This document shows, piece after piece, positions 35,421-44,610 of a stretch of DNA of 64,000 nt. The notes under the pieces were generated by a model that saw nothing but the letters and a program-made list of their open reading frames with translations, was not told the origin of the DNA and did not search any database. Position numbers and translations under genes: made by a program. Origin of the DNA: JACRPH01 sp041665465 (lineage in GTDB: Archaea > Nanobdellota > Nanobdellia > Woesearchaeales > GW2011-AR9); the NCBI GenBank assembly GCA_041665465.1, contig JBAYIU010000001.1:1499872-1563871 (forward strand), written 5' to 3'. Each line of letters starts with the position of its first letter. Within the stretch, counting starts at the first letter, position 1.

Positions 35421-35759
35421 CTAAAGGAATCGTAACAAATAATCTAGAGGATGAATTGTTTCTTCTCTTTCTGTAACTGGTTTACCTTGTTCATAAGGAG
35501 TTACTCTATACTGATCCTCTTTTCTTTCATATTTTCCCAACAGAGAGAAACCTTTGAATAACCATCCTGCTTGTGGGGCAATTCCAATTATCTGTCCCAC
35601 TTTCTCCTGATCTTTTAGAAGGTGAAAATTGCTCTCTCCCTTTTGAATTACATCTATCAGATCGTCTCCTCTTTGATAAGAACGAATTTTTCCAGAAGGG
35701 TCACTCTTTACTAAAGTTGCTTCCGGTGGGGGTAATGAATCTAATAAATCAACCATCAC
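35421..35759 (-). CDS. Hypothetical protein, 112 aa
   Basis: I do not recognise it. It is a small soluble protein with several Lys/Asp/Glu residues and no evident motif. It sits leftward between the LamG surface protein (convergent) and L15e (same strand, 80 bases upstream). The intervening DNA is A/T-rich with no obvious terminator. Confidence 0.5.
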   Translation of the reverse strand: MMVDLLDSLPPPEATLVKSDPSGKIRSYQRGDDLIDVIQKGESNFHLLKDQEKVGQIIGIAPQAGWLFKGFSLLGKYERKEDQYRVTPYEQGKPVTEREETIHPLDYLLRFL

Positions 35760-35839
35760 TAATTTCAGTCTCTGTTTTATTTAAAAGAATTATGGTCTTA
35801 AAGAATACAATGTTAAAAAGAAATAAAAAATAAAAAGAC

Positions 35840-36415
35840 TTATTGCAGTCTCTTGTTAGCTCTTCTACTTGGACGAGCTTTCTCTGCACCTTCTCCTCTA
35901 GTACGTAATCCTCTACCTTTTTTACCAGCAGAAGTCTTACCATGAAATACTCTAGAAAGATGCTTCTTTTGACAGATCCAATTCATACTCGGGTCAGCTT
36001 TAATTACCGGATGGTCTGGATCTACTAAGATAATTTCATACCAGAAATGTTGTCCGTCACGAGCTACCCAATATGAATTTAATACGGTTAAGTTAGGAAA
36101 ATGCTTTTGAGCTCTCTCTTCACAGATCAACTGATAATTTTTACGTAAAGTCATAACTTTCCCAAATCTGCTGGACTTTCTACCTCCGGCAAAATCTGGT
36201 CGGCGATGTCCGCCACGTAAGACTCGTTGTCTAACCATTACAAAACCTTGTTTAGCTTTATATCCTAAAGAACGAGCACGATCAATTCTGGTCGGGCGAT
36301 CAATTTTTGTGGTAGAAGGTTCTCTTCTCCAAGCAATTAATCTCTCTCTCCATAATTCTTTTAAACCTTCTTGGGGTTTGGTCCATAATTCTCTTACTTG
36401 TTTATATAATCCCAT
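35840..36415 (-). CDS. rpl15e: Ribosomal protein L15e
   Basis: This is an archaeal/eukaryotic large-subunit protein with no bacterial counterpart. At 191 residues it has normal length and the usual features: GLYKQVRELWTKP at the start, RARSLGYKAKQGFVMVRQRV and the basic RGGHRRP segment near the middle, NSYWVARDGQHFWYEIILVDP, and a basic C-terminal tail (GKKGRGLRTRGEGAEKARPSRRANKR) that threads into rRNA. It confirms an archaeal origin for the window. An AT-rich promoter-like stretch follows at 36420-36510. Confidence 0.96.
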   Translation of the reverse strand: MGLYKQVRELWTKPQEGLKELWRERLIAWRREPSTTKIDRPTRIDRARSLGYKAKQGFVMVRQRVLRGGHRRPDFAGGRKSSRFGKVMTLRKNYQLICEERAQKHFPNLTVLNSYWVARDGQHFWYEIILVDPDHPVIKADPSMNWICQKKHLSRVFHGKTSAGKKGRGLRTRGEGAEKARPSRRANKRLQ

Positions 36416-36520
36416 TTTTTAGCCTCCGATACTCTAATTATTTCTCTTGAAGGATTCAGGTGAGCAATTACCTACATTTCCAACATTAACTAGGATTTGA
36501 AGGCTATTTAAAAAGGTTTT

Positions 36521-36853
36521 CTATTCTAAATAAGGTTGTGCTCTCTCTAAGGGATCTTTGCAATACTTTAAATTAACCAGAAAATCATAATAAGCTCGCC
36601 ATCCTTCTTCAGTTTTAAACCTGGAAGGGTAATTTGCTCTTCTTACTCTGATCATTAAATCTAAAGTTACTTCAGGGACTTCTTCTAGTCCTTCTAAAAT
36701 TTCTCCTAGATCAGATATTTCTCGGTCTAATTCTTGAGTGAAAAATGGGTCGGTTCTGAGTTTTCTAGATAGTACTTCTTTTTCTCTATCCGGTAATAAA
36801 TAAAAGAAGAAAAGGCTTCTATAACTAGTACGAATTGGAACTGTTGCAACCAT
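36521..36853 (-). CDS. Hypothetical protein, 110 aa
   Basis: I do not recognise it. It is a charged helical protein with an N-terminal TSYRSLFFFYLLPD segment. It lies about 105 bases upstream of L15e on the same strand and 50 bases from the divergent primase gene. No domain assignment. Confidence 0.5.
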   Translation of the reverse strand: MVATVPIRTSYRSLFFFYLLPDREKEVLSRKLRTDPFFTQELDREISDLGEILEGLEEVPEVTLDLMIRVRRANYPSRFKTEEGWRAYYDFLVNLKYCKDPLERAQPYLE

Positions 36854-36904
36854 ATTTTTCTAGCACATAAACCTATATAAATTAATTATGGGGGTAGAAT
36901 ATAT

Positions 36905-38740
36905 ATGGGGCAAAGGTATTCTCAGTATGAAATCAATCAGGTGATCGATTCACTTAATCTCGTAGATTATTTAGTTTCTGAAGGAATAGACGTTAAGCGT
37001 TCTGGTGCTACTTATGCGGCAGTGTGTCCTTTTCATGACGAAAAAAAACCTTCTTTACGTATCTGGCCGGAAGGAGATAAACAGCATTGGCATTGTTTTG
37101 GATGTGGTGATGGGGGAACCGCAATTGATTTCTATATGAAATATCATCAAGCCGGCTTTAGAGAAACGATTGAAGCATTAGCTGAAAAAGCAGGGATAAC
37201 TCTTGAAAGTCAGAATAGTGAGGAATGGAAAGCTCGTCAAGAGAATATTGCCTTTCTTAACTGGGCCCAGAATTATTTTCATCAGAGGGTAAGAGAAGAT
37301 AAACCTGCAGAATATCTAAGACAACGCGGAGTATCAGAACAAATTCAAAGAGAATGGAACCTGGGGTATGCCGGGCCGGGATGGAGAGATCTACTTCATC
37401 GTTTATCACAGTCAGGGATTAATGCTAAGGAAGCTGAACAAAATCTAGTTAGAGCGGGATTAGCTAAACCTGGACGTGATGGAAGTGTGTATGATATTTT
37501 TCGTGACCGGATTATGTTTCCCATATTAGATGAAACCGGAAAAACAGTTGGGTTTATCGGGAGAGACCTTTCTGGTGATGATGAGGCTCCTAAATACTTG
37601 AATTCTCCTTCTAAAACCGATTATGGGCCGACTTTATTTAAGAAGGATCAAGTGATGTATGGGTTGTACCAATCCTTAACCACCATTAAAGAGGCCCAGT
37701 TTGTCTACATCACTGAAGGAAACTTTGATGTAATCACTGCCCATAGTTATGGTTTGACAAATTTCGTTGCTCCTCAAGGTACCGCTTTTACTCCTCTTCA
37801 TGCTAAACTATTAGCAAAATATTGTTCTAAAGTGGTTTTTGTTTTTGATCATGATCCTGGAGGAATAACTTCTTCTTTGCGTTCAGCCAAAATTGCCTAT
37901 GCTGCAGGGTTAGACCCTGAATTTGTTTTACTTCCTAAACCGGCTGAAGTCAGGAAAGTAGATCTGGACGAATATCTACGTAGTTGTGCTTCTCCACGAG
38001 AAGAGTTTCAACATTTGCCAAGATTAGATATTATCGGGTACTTCCTGAAAGCCAGAAGTGATCAATTAGATCTTACTTCTCCTTCTGGAAAGATTAAAGC
38101 TTTAGATGAATTAGTGGGGTATTTTAAAGGAGAACCAGATATGTCTCGCAAACTAGTTTGGGTTCCATATGCGGCAGAAAGATTAGGTGTAGATCCACGA
38201 GCAGTAGAACAAAGATATTTTGAGAAACTAGATCGAAAACAGTTAAGGTCTCAAGTAATTCCTATCCCTAATAATTTAAACGAGATCTGTTGGACTTACT
38301 TAGCCAATCTTCTTATTATTGATCCTCACGAAGTGCAAGTATGGGCAAGCGATGTTCCTGTAGATAACGAAGTATTCTCTCCAGAACAGCAAGAATTATA
38401 TCAAGTTATTCTTAGTCGTAAAGTTAAGGGAGATCAAGGTAGATTACCTCTTGTTTCTAAAGTACAATCTCCTCTCTTTGGATCAGGAGAAGAAAGAACA
38501 GTAATGAACTTTTTATGTGAACATTATTCTGATCTTAAACATATCCCTCCCCCTTTAGTAAGGTTAGTTTCTTCTCATCGATTGCCAAACGATTTAACTG
38601 CTTGTAAAGGGATTATTCATTCTTTTATGCGAGTTAAGGAACGTTATGAGTTGATGGGGGAACTAGAAATAGCGGAAGCGCAAGGTGATGAAACTCTTCT
38701 TTCAACTCTTGCTGCAAGACTTGATGCCATTACAACATAA
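36905..38740 (+). CDS. dnaG: Bacterial-type DnaG DNA primase
   Basis: This 611-residue protein has the bacterial primase plan. An N-terminal CHC2 zinc finger has Cys41, His44, Cys64 and Cys67 (CPFH...CFGC). The catalytic core contains FRDRIMFPILDETGKTVGFIGR (about 199-220). The TOPRIM domain has Glu271 in ITEGNFD and Asp315/Asp317 in FDHDPGG, the metal ligands. Archaea usually have PriSL for replication and a DnaG without the CHC2 finger for RNA degradation, so a CHC2-bearing copy is unusual and may have come from bacteria or a virus. A TATA box (CTATATAAATT, about 36868-36878) precedes it. It is followed 10 bases later by a nuclease gene. Confidence 0.9.
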   Translation: MGQRYSQYEINQVIDSLNLVDYLVSEGIDVKRSGATYAAVCPFHDEKKPSLRIWPEGDKQHWHCFGCGDGGTAIDFYMKYHQAGFRETIEALAEKAGITLESQNSEEWKARQENIAFLNWAQNYFHQRVREDKPAEYLRQRGVSEQIQREWNLGYAGPGWRDLLHRLSQSGINAKEAEQNLVRAGLAKPGRDGSVYDIFRDRIMFPILDETGKTVGFIGRDLSGDDEAPKYLNSPSKTDYGPTLFKKDQVMYGLYQSLTTIKEAQFVYITEGNFDVITAHSYGLTNFVAPQGTAFTPLHAKLLAKYCSKVVFVFDHDPGGITSSLRSAKIAYAAGLDPEFVLLPKPAEVRKVDLDEYLRSCASPREEFQHLPRLDIIGYFLKARSDQLDLTSPSGKIKALDELVGYFKGEPDMSRKLVWVPYAAERLGVDPRAVEQRYFEKLDRKQLRSQVIPIPNNLNEICWTYLANLLIIDPHEVQVWASDVPVDNEVFSPEQQELYQVILSRKVKGDQGRLPLVSKVQSPLFGSGEERTVMNFLCEHYSDLKHIPPPLVRLVSSHRLPNDLTACKGIIHSFMRVKERYELMGELEIAEAQGDETLLSTLAARLDAITT

Positions 38741-38750
38741 TCTGATCGAT

Positions 38751-40850
38751 ATGACTACCGAAAAATTGGTGATAGGTAAAAAGAATTATTCTTTACTCTC
38801 AGAGTCAGATCTAGAAGCCAGAGTAGAAACATTTATTGCCACTCATGGAATTCCTGAAGATCAACCTTTACCTTTAGAAAGAATAAAGAAAGAAGATCCT
38901 TCTTTATCTCACCAGCTTCAATTGTACAGTTATAAATTGTCTGCTGCTAATTCTCCTGACGAAAAAGGACATTTTAGTTTGAGCAGGTCTTTACGTCATA
39001 TGGGTTATTTTGTTACTGCACACCTTTCTACCGAAGAAATTGATGATCTTATCCGTCAGATGGTTTCTTATGAAATTGCAGAAAAGGTGTACAAAGGAGA
39101 ATGGGAAATAGAAGGAGGATTGAGAGGATTAGTCGTGGCCGGAGCCGGTGATAATCCTCGAAAGAAAAAACTAGCCAGACAGGCTTATGATGCTTGTTTC
39201 AATCGCGCTAGAAAAGATTATCATAAAGATAAATTAGTTCACTTGATCGATTCTTTATATCCTGAATTAAAAGCTAGGTACAAATGTCCCTTATCTGAAG
39301 CGATGAGTAGATCGCTCACTTCAGGACAGATTGCTTTAAGATTAAGAGAAATATATTTCTCCGGGGGAGATCTTTCTGCCAGAAATGTTGAACGTAGAGA
39401 AGGCGGGTATACTCTTGTTTCTAACATCAAACGTCGAGATTTACCGGGAAGATTAAATTTGGGAGAGAGTTATGATCGAAAGTTATCCACTTATTTAGAT
39501 TTAAAATTATCTCCCGAAGACTTGTTGTTAGATAATGAAGATGCGCGTAGAGGAATCGGAACAATCTTAGAGCGCCAACTTCTATTAGGGTTAGAGATAT
39601 TGAGAACTTATAAAATATCTCCTAGACAGGTGGGAGAGGAGTTTTTAGATTTCTTTCCGGGAGAAGTGTTAGAACTTTATCCTCCTCATCGTCAAGATAT
39701 TAGGACTACTTCCACCATTAATAAAGAAGCTGATGCCAGAGTAGTTATGCCTGGATTAGAATTATTAGTAGAAGTAAAAAGTTATCGCCATTTTAACGGA
39801 AGTGAAGCTCGAAGAGTAATAGATTCTTATCAAGATGTTAAATCTTGGAAAGATGGTGCTCCTATCGGAAGAAAGATGGCTTTAGCGATTGCTCCCGATT
39901 TATCTGATGATGCCAGGAGGCAATTCTCTCAACGAGGCTGGAAATTAATGGATGGTCCTACCTTTTCTCGTTTTTATCAACGATGTTTAACTCTGTTAGA
40001 AGAACGAGAACCTGATTTTTTCAGAACTGCGTTAATGCCCGTTCCGGATGTTAAGGTTATAACTGAAGTTAATGATCTAGTATGTAATAAACCTCATATG
40101 TTGTATCGAAGAGGGTTTCGTGAATTAAGACATTGGTATTTACATTGGTTAGCAGTAAATCGTCATGCTTTATGTTCTGGAGAAAGAGTGCCTCATAGAG
40201 AGATGCCAAATTTTCAATATGTTAAGCCATTCTCCGATTTTCAAGAAGAGTATCAAGGCAGAGAACAGATTAAACATGAGGGGGTGTTGTTTTTAGATTT
40301 AGAAACTACTGGGTTTCAGGGAAGAAACAGTCCCATCACCTTATTCAATATCGGGTTAGCTTATTATGATCCCGGTAGAGAAGAGATGGTTTCGGAAGTT
40401 CTTTTCTCGCGTAATCCCGGAGAGGAAAAAGTTTGTTTGCAACAGTTCTTAGAACGGGTTAAGGGATATTCTCATATTGTTACTTTTAATGGGAATAATT
40501 TTGATATGCGGGTGTTACAACATCGATTATACGTAAATTGTCTAGATTATTCGTTATCTAATCTTAAACATGATGATCTGTTTGGTAACTTTTATCGTGA
40601 GTATGATATCCCTGCTGGAGAAAAAAGACCCTCACGTACCTTACAAAGTTATGAAAGAAATGAACTTAACTTTCTTAGAAAGAAAGATATTCCCGGAAGA
40701 GATGTTCCTCGAGTGTATCATGATTTCTTATATGGCAAGGATAGTTTAGTTTTACCTCAAATTGTGTTACATAATCATCTGGATGTAGTTACCCTGGCTA
40801 TCATGTATGATCAGTATAAGGATAGGCTACCTTCTTCTACCTTACGCTAA
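38751..40850 (+). CDS. Two-nuclease protein: PD-(D/E)XK-like plus YprB-type RNase H-fold exonuclease
   Basis: The 699-residue protein has a helical N-terminal half of unknown fold, then a PD-(D/E)XK-like site near residues 328-343 (DARVV...LLVEVKSY: Asp328, Glu341, Lys343). The last 190 residues form a DEDD/RNase H-like exonuclease of the YprB type: FLDLETTGF with Asp516 and Glu518, FNGNNFD near 578, and HNHLDVVTL near 681. I chose the ATG at 38751, ten bases after the primase stop, over an upstream start inside it. It is co-transcribed with dnaG, suggesting a joint role in replication, primer removal or DNA repair. Confidence 0.72.
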   Translation: MTTEKLVIGKKNYSLLSESDLEARVETFIATHGIPEDQPLPLERIKKEDPSLSHQLQLYSYKLSAANSPDEKGHFSLSRSLRHMGYFVTAHLSTEEIDDLIRQMVSYEIAEKVYKGEWEIEGGLRGLVVAGAGDNPRKKKLARQAYDACFNRARKDYHKDKLVHLIDSLYPELKARYKCPLSEAMSRSLTSGQIALRLREIYFSGGDLSARNVERREGGYTLVSNIKRRDLPGRLNLGESYDRKLSTYLDLKLSPEDLLLDNEDARRGIGTILERQLLLGLEILRTYKISPRQVGEEFLDFFPGEVLELYPPHRQDIRTTSTINKEADARVVMPGLELLVEVKSYRHFNGSEARRVIDSYQDVKSWKDGAPIGRKMALAIAPDLSDDARRQFSQRGWKLMDGPTFSRFYQRCLTLLEEREPDFFRTALMPVPDVKVITEVNDLVCNKPHMLYRRGFRELRHWYLHWLAVNRHALCSGERVPHREMPNFQYVKPFSDFQEEYQGREQIKHEGVLFLDLETTGFQGRNSPITLFNIGLAYYDPGREEMVSEVLFSRNPGEEKVCLQQFLERVKGYSHIVTFNGNNFDMRVLQHRLYVNCLDYSLSNLKHDDLFGNFYREYDIPAGEKRPSRTLQSYERNELNFLRKKDIPGRDVPRVYHDFLYGKDSLVLPQIVLHNHLDVVTLAIMYDQYKDRLPSSTLR

Positions 40851-40918
40851 TGCATAATCCCCGTTTAAATGAGCTTACTTGCAAAGGCTTTAAATACCCC
40901 TAAATTATTCCTAAGGAT

Positions 40919-42085
40919 ATGGTAGACGTTAAATCAATAATTAAAGAGGACTTTGTAATTCTAGACGAAGAAACAACTTTGTCTGAAGTGGTGATCCAAC
41001 TACAGAACTTTGAAAAGCGGGCCGGTTTAGTGTTCCGTAAGAATAAGTATCTGGGGCTGGTAGAAAAACGCAACTTAATGAAATCTAGTATGGATTTAAG
41101 TAAAGTTAAAGTTCGCGGATTGTTAAGGAAAACTCCCATTTTACGTGAAGATACGGATATCCAAGAAGCAGCTTCATTAATGTTTGAAGCAGACGCAGAT
41201 TATCTTCCAGTAGAAAGGAACAAAAAGATTTTTGGAGTGGTATGTGCAATAGATTTGGCTAAATTATGTTTAACTTTGCCAGAAATAAAGAATCTTAAAG
41301 TAAGTGAATTAAAACTGATTAAACCCTCTAAACTTAGTGGAGATGATAACTTAGGTAAGGCGCTTAATTTAATGCAAACTGAAGTTATTGATCATTTACC
41401 TCTATTTGAAAAAAATAAACTGTCCGGGATGTTAAGTTTCAGAGATGTTTTACGCAAGTATCTTAACTGGTCTCCCAATAAGGACTATTCTGCTCGGTTT
41501 AATGCTGAAGCCAGAATTAAAATTTCTGATGGGGATTTGCCTAAATTAGCTTCTTTACCCATCAGCGACTTTAGTACTAATGATAATCTAGTAACTATCC
41601 GTTCTGTCGATGATGTAAAGAAAGCAGTAGATAAGATGTTAGATAACCATGTTCATGATGTTCTAGTGGTTGATTTTGAACAGGATTATAAGGGACTATT
41701 GACTGTACGTAACTTATTAAAGAAAGTTAGTGTTGTAACTCCGGTATTAAGTTCAAATCTGCAATTTGTGGGGATTAAAGATGTTAAACTTAAACCCTAT
41801 CAGATGTATAATCTACAACAGATGGCTCAGGAATTTACTACTAAGTTGCATCGTAAACTTAGAGAAGAGCCCAGTGTGGTGATCCATCTGAAAGAACATG
41901 GGAAGAAAGAAAACGGCCGAGAAAAGTATTCAGTTACTTTACATGTTAATCTTCCCAGATTAAAACTATCTAGCGAACAAGTAGAATGGGACCCGGAAAT
42001 GGCTTTACGCAACGCGTTTGAACATATCGAAGCGGAAGCGTTAAAGAGAATGGGTAAACAATTGGCTAGAGATAAGAAAAACTAA
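40919..42085 (+). CDS. CBS-domain protein with HPF/RaiA-like C-terminal domain
   Basis: The 388-residue protein has four CBS-type units (about residues 1-300), which often bind adenine nucleotides. Its last 95 residues (VVIHLKEHGKKENGREKYSVTLHVNLPRLKL, then WDPEMALRNAFEHIEAEA) resemble hibernation-promoting factor (S30AE). An adenylate-sensing ribosome-hibernation factor is a reasonable guess. A TATA box (CTTTAAATACC, about 40889-40899) lies 20-30 nt before the ATG. Confidence 0.72.
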   Translation: MVDVKSIIKEDFVILDEETTLSEVVIQLQNFEKRAGLVFRKNKYLGLVEKRNLMKSSMDLSKVKVRGLLRKTPILREDTDIQEAASLMFEADADYLPVERNKKIFGVVCAIDLAKLCLTLPEIKNLKVSELKLIKPSKLSGDDNLGKALNLMQTEVIDHLPLFEKNKLSGMLSFRDVLRKYLNWSPNKDYSARFNAEARIKISDGDLPKLASLPISDFSTNDNLVTIRSVDDVKKAVDKMLDNHVHDVLVVDFEQDYKGLLTVRNLLKKVSVVTPVLSSNLQFVGIKDVKLKPYQMYNLQQMAQEFTTKLHRKLREEPSVVIHLKEHGKKENGREKYSVTLHVNLPRLKLSSEQVEWDPEMALRNAFEHIEAEALKRMGKQLARDKKN

Positions 42086-42151
42086 AAATAGTTTTTCAAT
42101 CTTAAATAAAGGATTTACTTATTCAAAATAAGAAAAGTTAAAAATAAATTT

Positions 42152-42577
42152 TTATTTCTTTTTTAAGATTGGGACTTTCTTGGCAGAAGCTTCCTGCTTT
42201 TTCTTTTTCAAGAATAGTTCGGCATTCTTCTGGCTGACAAAGCGGTACATCTTACCTTCCCATTCTAATTCAATCACTTCATCTGCACCCATAATTGGTT
42301 TGCCAGTTAAGGCATCCTTACCTAATTGGCCCGGTCCAGCTGCACCTTCCATAAACCCTTGTTCCCAAGGTTCAATTTCGTCTTCTTCTTCTAACACTTT
42401 TCTGCCAGCTTTAGAATAGATATCAGTTTCTTTTTCTCCTTCTTCCATCTCTTCTTCTATTTTTTCTTCAGTTTCTTCAGGAAGGATACCTTGTTCTTCA
42501 GCAGGATAAAATATTTCTTTACCATTTTTAGATTTAGATGTTGGTTTAAGAACCTCTTTTTTAGTAATTTTTGCCAT
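42152..42577 (-). CDS. Acidic protein with YHS-like C-terminal domain (cysteines replaced)
   Basis: The first 90 residues are acidic and probably disordered (EEQGILPEETEEKIEEEMEEGEKE). The last 50 (GKDALTGKPIMGADEVIELEWEGKMYRFVSQKNAELFLKK) follow the YHS pattern, a small domain in metal-handling proteins, but the cysteines that bind metal are absent. A protein-binding or structural role is more likely than metal transfer. Its start faces the divergent wHTH gene. Confidence 0.5.
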   Translation of the reverse strand: MAKITKKEVLKPTSKSKNGKEIFYPAEEQGILPEETEEKIEEEMEEGEKETDIYSKAGRKVLEEEDEIEPWEQGFMEGAAGPGQLGKDALTGKPIMGADEVIELEWEGKMYRFVSQKNAELFLKKKKQEASAKKVPILKKK

Positions 42578-42679
42578 AAAGGAAGGATAATTTCAGTGTT
42601 TAAATCTTTTGTGGAAGGATGGTATTGATTAAGTTGGATTAGAAAGATTTAAATAGTTGTATAAGTGTATATACCTAAA

Positions 42680-42964
42680 ATGGCAGAACTCATAATGGAA
42701 CAAAAGAACATTTTGCACTATCCCCAATTAGATACCGTTCTAATGGTAGAGAAATTTATTTATGATCATGGTGGAGAGTTCAAGAAAAAGTCTCTTTGGG
42801 AACATTTGCCCAAACAAATGATGTACCAAACGTTTTGTGTTATAATTGATTATTTAACACAATCCGGAAAAATTGCTATTGATAGTGAGGGAAAAATAGC
42901 TTGGGTTTGGGATCCAGAAGGAGTAAAGAGATATTTAGCGAGGAAAGATCTTTCATGGAAATAG
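42680..42964 (+). CDS. Small winged-helix protein paired with RelE-like toxin
   Basis: The 94-residue protein starting at the ATG (MAELIMEQKN) looks like a small winged helix: VEKFIYDHGGEFKKKSLWEHL, then YQTFCVIIDYLTQSGKIAIDSEGKIAWVW. Its last codons overlap the start of the RelE-like gene by ten bases, the arrangement of a toxin-antitoxin or autoregulated pair. I chose the ATG at 42680 over a GTG at 42665; a GATTTAAATAG TATA box (about 42646-42656) lies 24-34 nt before it. I recall pairs of this general sort in other archaea. Confidence 0.55.
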   Translation: MAELIMEQKNILHYPQLDTVLMVEKFIYDHGGEFKKKSLWEHLPKQMMYQTFCVIIDYLTQSGKIAIDSEGKIAWVWDPEGVKRYLARKDLSWK

Positions 42965-43293
42965 AGTCACAAGTAAAGTTTGGTGATGAAAACCTCAAAA
43001 AGGCTTATCAAGAATTAGAAGAAGGAAAGTTTGAAGATAAACAGCTTAAGGAATGGTTAGATCGAGCGGCTGACGATTTAAAGAATAATGCTTTTTCTGG
43101 GATTCAAATTTAAAAAAGACTAATTCCCAAAGAATATCAAACAAAGTATGGTCCTCTGGACAATTTATGGAAATACAATTTACCTAATGCTTGGAGATTA
43201 ATTTATACTGTTAAGAAAAGCGAAGTTGTAGTGCTTAGTGTTGTTCTAGAATGGTTAAATCATAAAGATTATGAGAGAAGATTTGGATATTGA
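42955..43293 (+). pseudogene. RelE-like toxin gene with in-frame stop codon
   Basis: From the ATG at 42955 the frame reads a 52-codon N-terminal half (VKFGDENLKKAYQELEEG...LKNNAFSGIQI), then TAA at 43111-43113. In the same frame 59 more codons follow (KRLIPKEYQTKYG, then LDNLWKYNLPNAWRLIYTV and LEWLNHKDYERRFGY) before TGA at 43291. The two halves together make a normal-length RelE/ParE-type mRNA-cleaving toxin whose C-terminal NLWKYxLPxxWRLIY motif is intact. So either a single nonsense mutation has silenced the toxin, or the stop is a sequencing error or is read through. The upstream partner gene is intact. Confidence 0.75.
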
Positions 43294-43295
43294 GA

Positions 43296-43925
43296 TTATT
43301 TCTTTTCTCTTCTTAAATGAAGGTAATTGTTCACAATTAAAGCTACTAAGATTACTGAAACTAAATGGGCAGCAAAAGCAGCTAAGATAGAAATAATCCT
43401 AGATATTCCCATGGGGCAAATGTCTCCATATCCTACGGTGAAGAAGGTAATTGAGGTAAAATAGAAAAAGTCTTGAGAGATGTTTGGGTCGGTAGAGATC
43501 ATTTCTGGATTAAAAGTTCCTTGACAATTTCCATATTTTAAATATCCCATTCCGGTCAATTCTGCTACATTAAATAAGGTTGAGAATAGTATGATTAAAG
43601 CTAAAACCACTAATACATATGAACCAATTAAGGTAGAAATGCTTTTTGGTCTCATCAAGTTCACGATTGATCTTTTTACGACATAAATAATCATAGAAAT
43701 AAAATAAACAGTAATTCCAATATTTACGATCACGTTAGTCCAACGGATAATAATACTCCCCGGAAAATAACTGGCGATGGATGAAATCAAGAATTGGGCT
43801 ATCAAGAAGATAATAAACTTAAATAAGGGTCGTTCAAATAAGATATCTTTCCAACGTTTCTCTTTAATATCTTGGATCTCTTCATCAAACTGTTTATGAA
43901 TCTCTCGATGAATCTTCTTGATCAT
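43296..43925 (-). CDS. Potassium channel with TVGYGD selectivity filter
   Basis: The 209-residue membrane protein has four likely transmembrane helices (about 35-55, 60-85, 98-118, 172-202). The pore helix and selectivity filter FYFTSITFFTVGYGDICP (155-171) lie before the last helix, as in K+ channels. There is no RCK or voltage-sensor Arg ladder, so it appears to be a simple ligand- or voltage-insensitive channel. Its stop lies two bases from the interrupted toxin gene. A 44-base gap separates it from the upstream dolichol-kinase-like gene on the same strand. Confidence 0.87.
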   Translation of the reverse strand: MIKKIHREIHKQFDEEIQDIKEKRWKDILFERPLFKFIIFLIAQFLISSIASYFPGSIIIRWTNVIVNIGITVYFISMIIYVVKRSIVNLMRPKSISTLIGSYVLVVLALIILFSTLFNVAELTGMGYLKYGNCQGTFNPEMISTDPNISQDFFYFTSITFFTVGYGDICPMGISRIISILAAFAAHLVSVILVALIVNNYLHLRREKK

Positions 43926-43969
43926 ATAATCCCATTAAATCAAAAAGGTTTTTAAGAGTTTCTATTTGA

Positions 43970-44572
43970 TTAAAATCCCAAATAAGTTCTCATCAATACC
44001 ATTACTGTTCCCGCTACTAAAGGAACGATCAAATTATCATCTAAATGTTTTCCGTTCAGGTCAATATCTATCACTTCTGCCACCATGGCGGCAAAACTGG
44101 CTATGAATGCTTCTGGATAAGGAACAAAAAGAAGGGCCCCGAAAAAACCAAATATAAATCCGGCTAAAGTTCCTTCAAACAATTTTCGGGAATGACCGTT
44201 AAAGATGTTCTTGATCTGGCCCAGAGTTTCTCCGATAATATGGCTGAAAGAATCCCCCAAAGCTAAGATCATGATTGAAGCAAGAGCAATATCTTTAGGA
44301 AATAGTTCAATACACAACAATACCCCTACAAAATAAAAGATTAATCCTCGACCGGGGAAAGTGTTACGCATATCTTCTCGTTCTAGATGAAGTAAGAACC
44401 AGTTGAATCCAGGCAGTTTTATTCTTTTACTGAGTAAGCTGGCTAATCCCCCTATAACTATCCCCAGGAATAAAGACAAGGGGCTGAGAATATCAAAATA
44501 GTATAATACGGTTATAACTACCCCTACCCCAATATGTAAAATTTGGCGGTAGTATTCGTTTTTAGTAAGCAT
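43970..44572 (-). CDS. Dolichol-kinase/phosphatidate-cytidylyltransferase-like membrane protein
   Basis: The 200-residue polytopic membrane protein has about six hydrophobic helices. The ALGDSFSHIIGE segment (about 104-115) and KLFEGTLAG (about 130-138) match the CTP-dependent lipid-kinase family of dolichol kinase and Sec59/CdsA-like proteins. Such enzymes could phosphorylate the polyprenol lipid for N-glycosylation, which fits the sequon-rich surface proteins in this window; this is inference. Confidence 0.65.
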   Translation of the reverse strand: MLTKNEYYRQILHIGVGVVITVLYYFDILSPLSLFLGIVIGGLASLLSKRIKLPGFNWFLLHLEREDMRNTFPGRGLIFYFVGVLLCIELFPKDIALASIMILALGDSFSHIIGETLGQIKNIFNGHSRKLFEGTLAGFIFGFFGALLFVPYPEAFIASFAAMVAEVIDIDLNGKHLDDNLIVPLVAGTVMVLMRTYLGF

Positions 44573-44610
44573 AAGACTATTTTCTACTTGTAAGTTAAAA
44601 ATCTTGCGCT

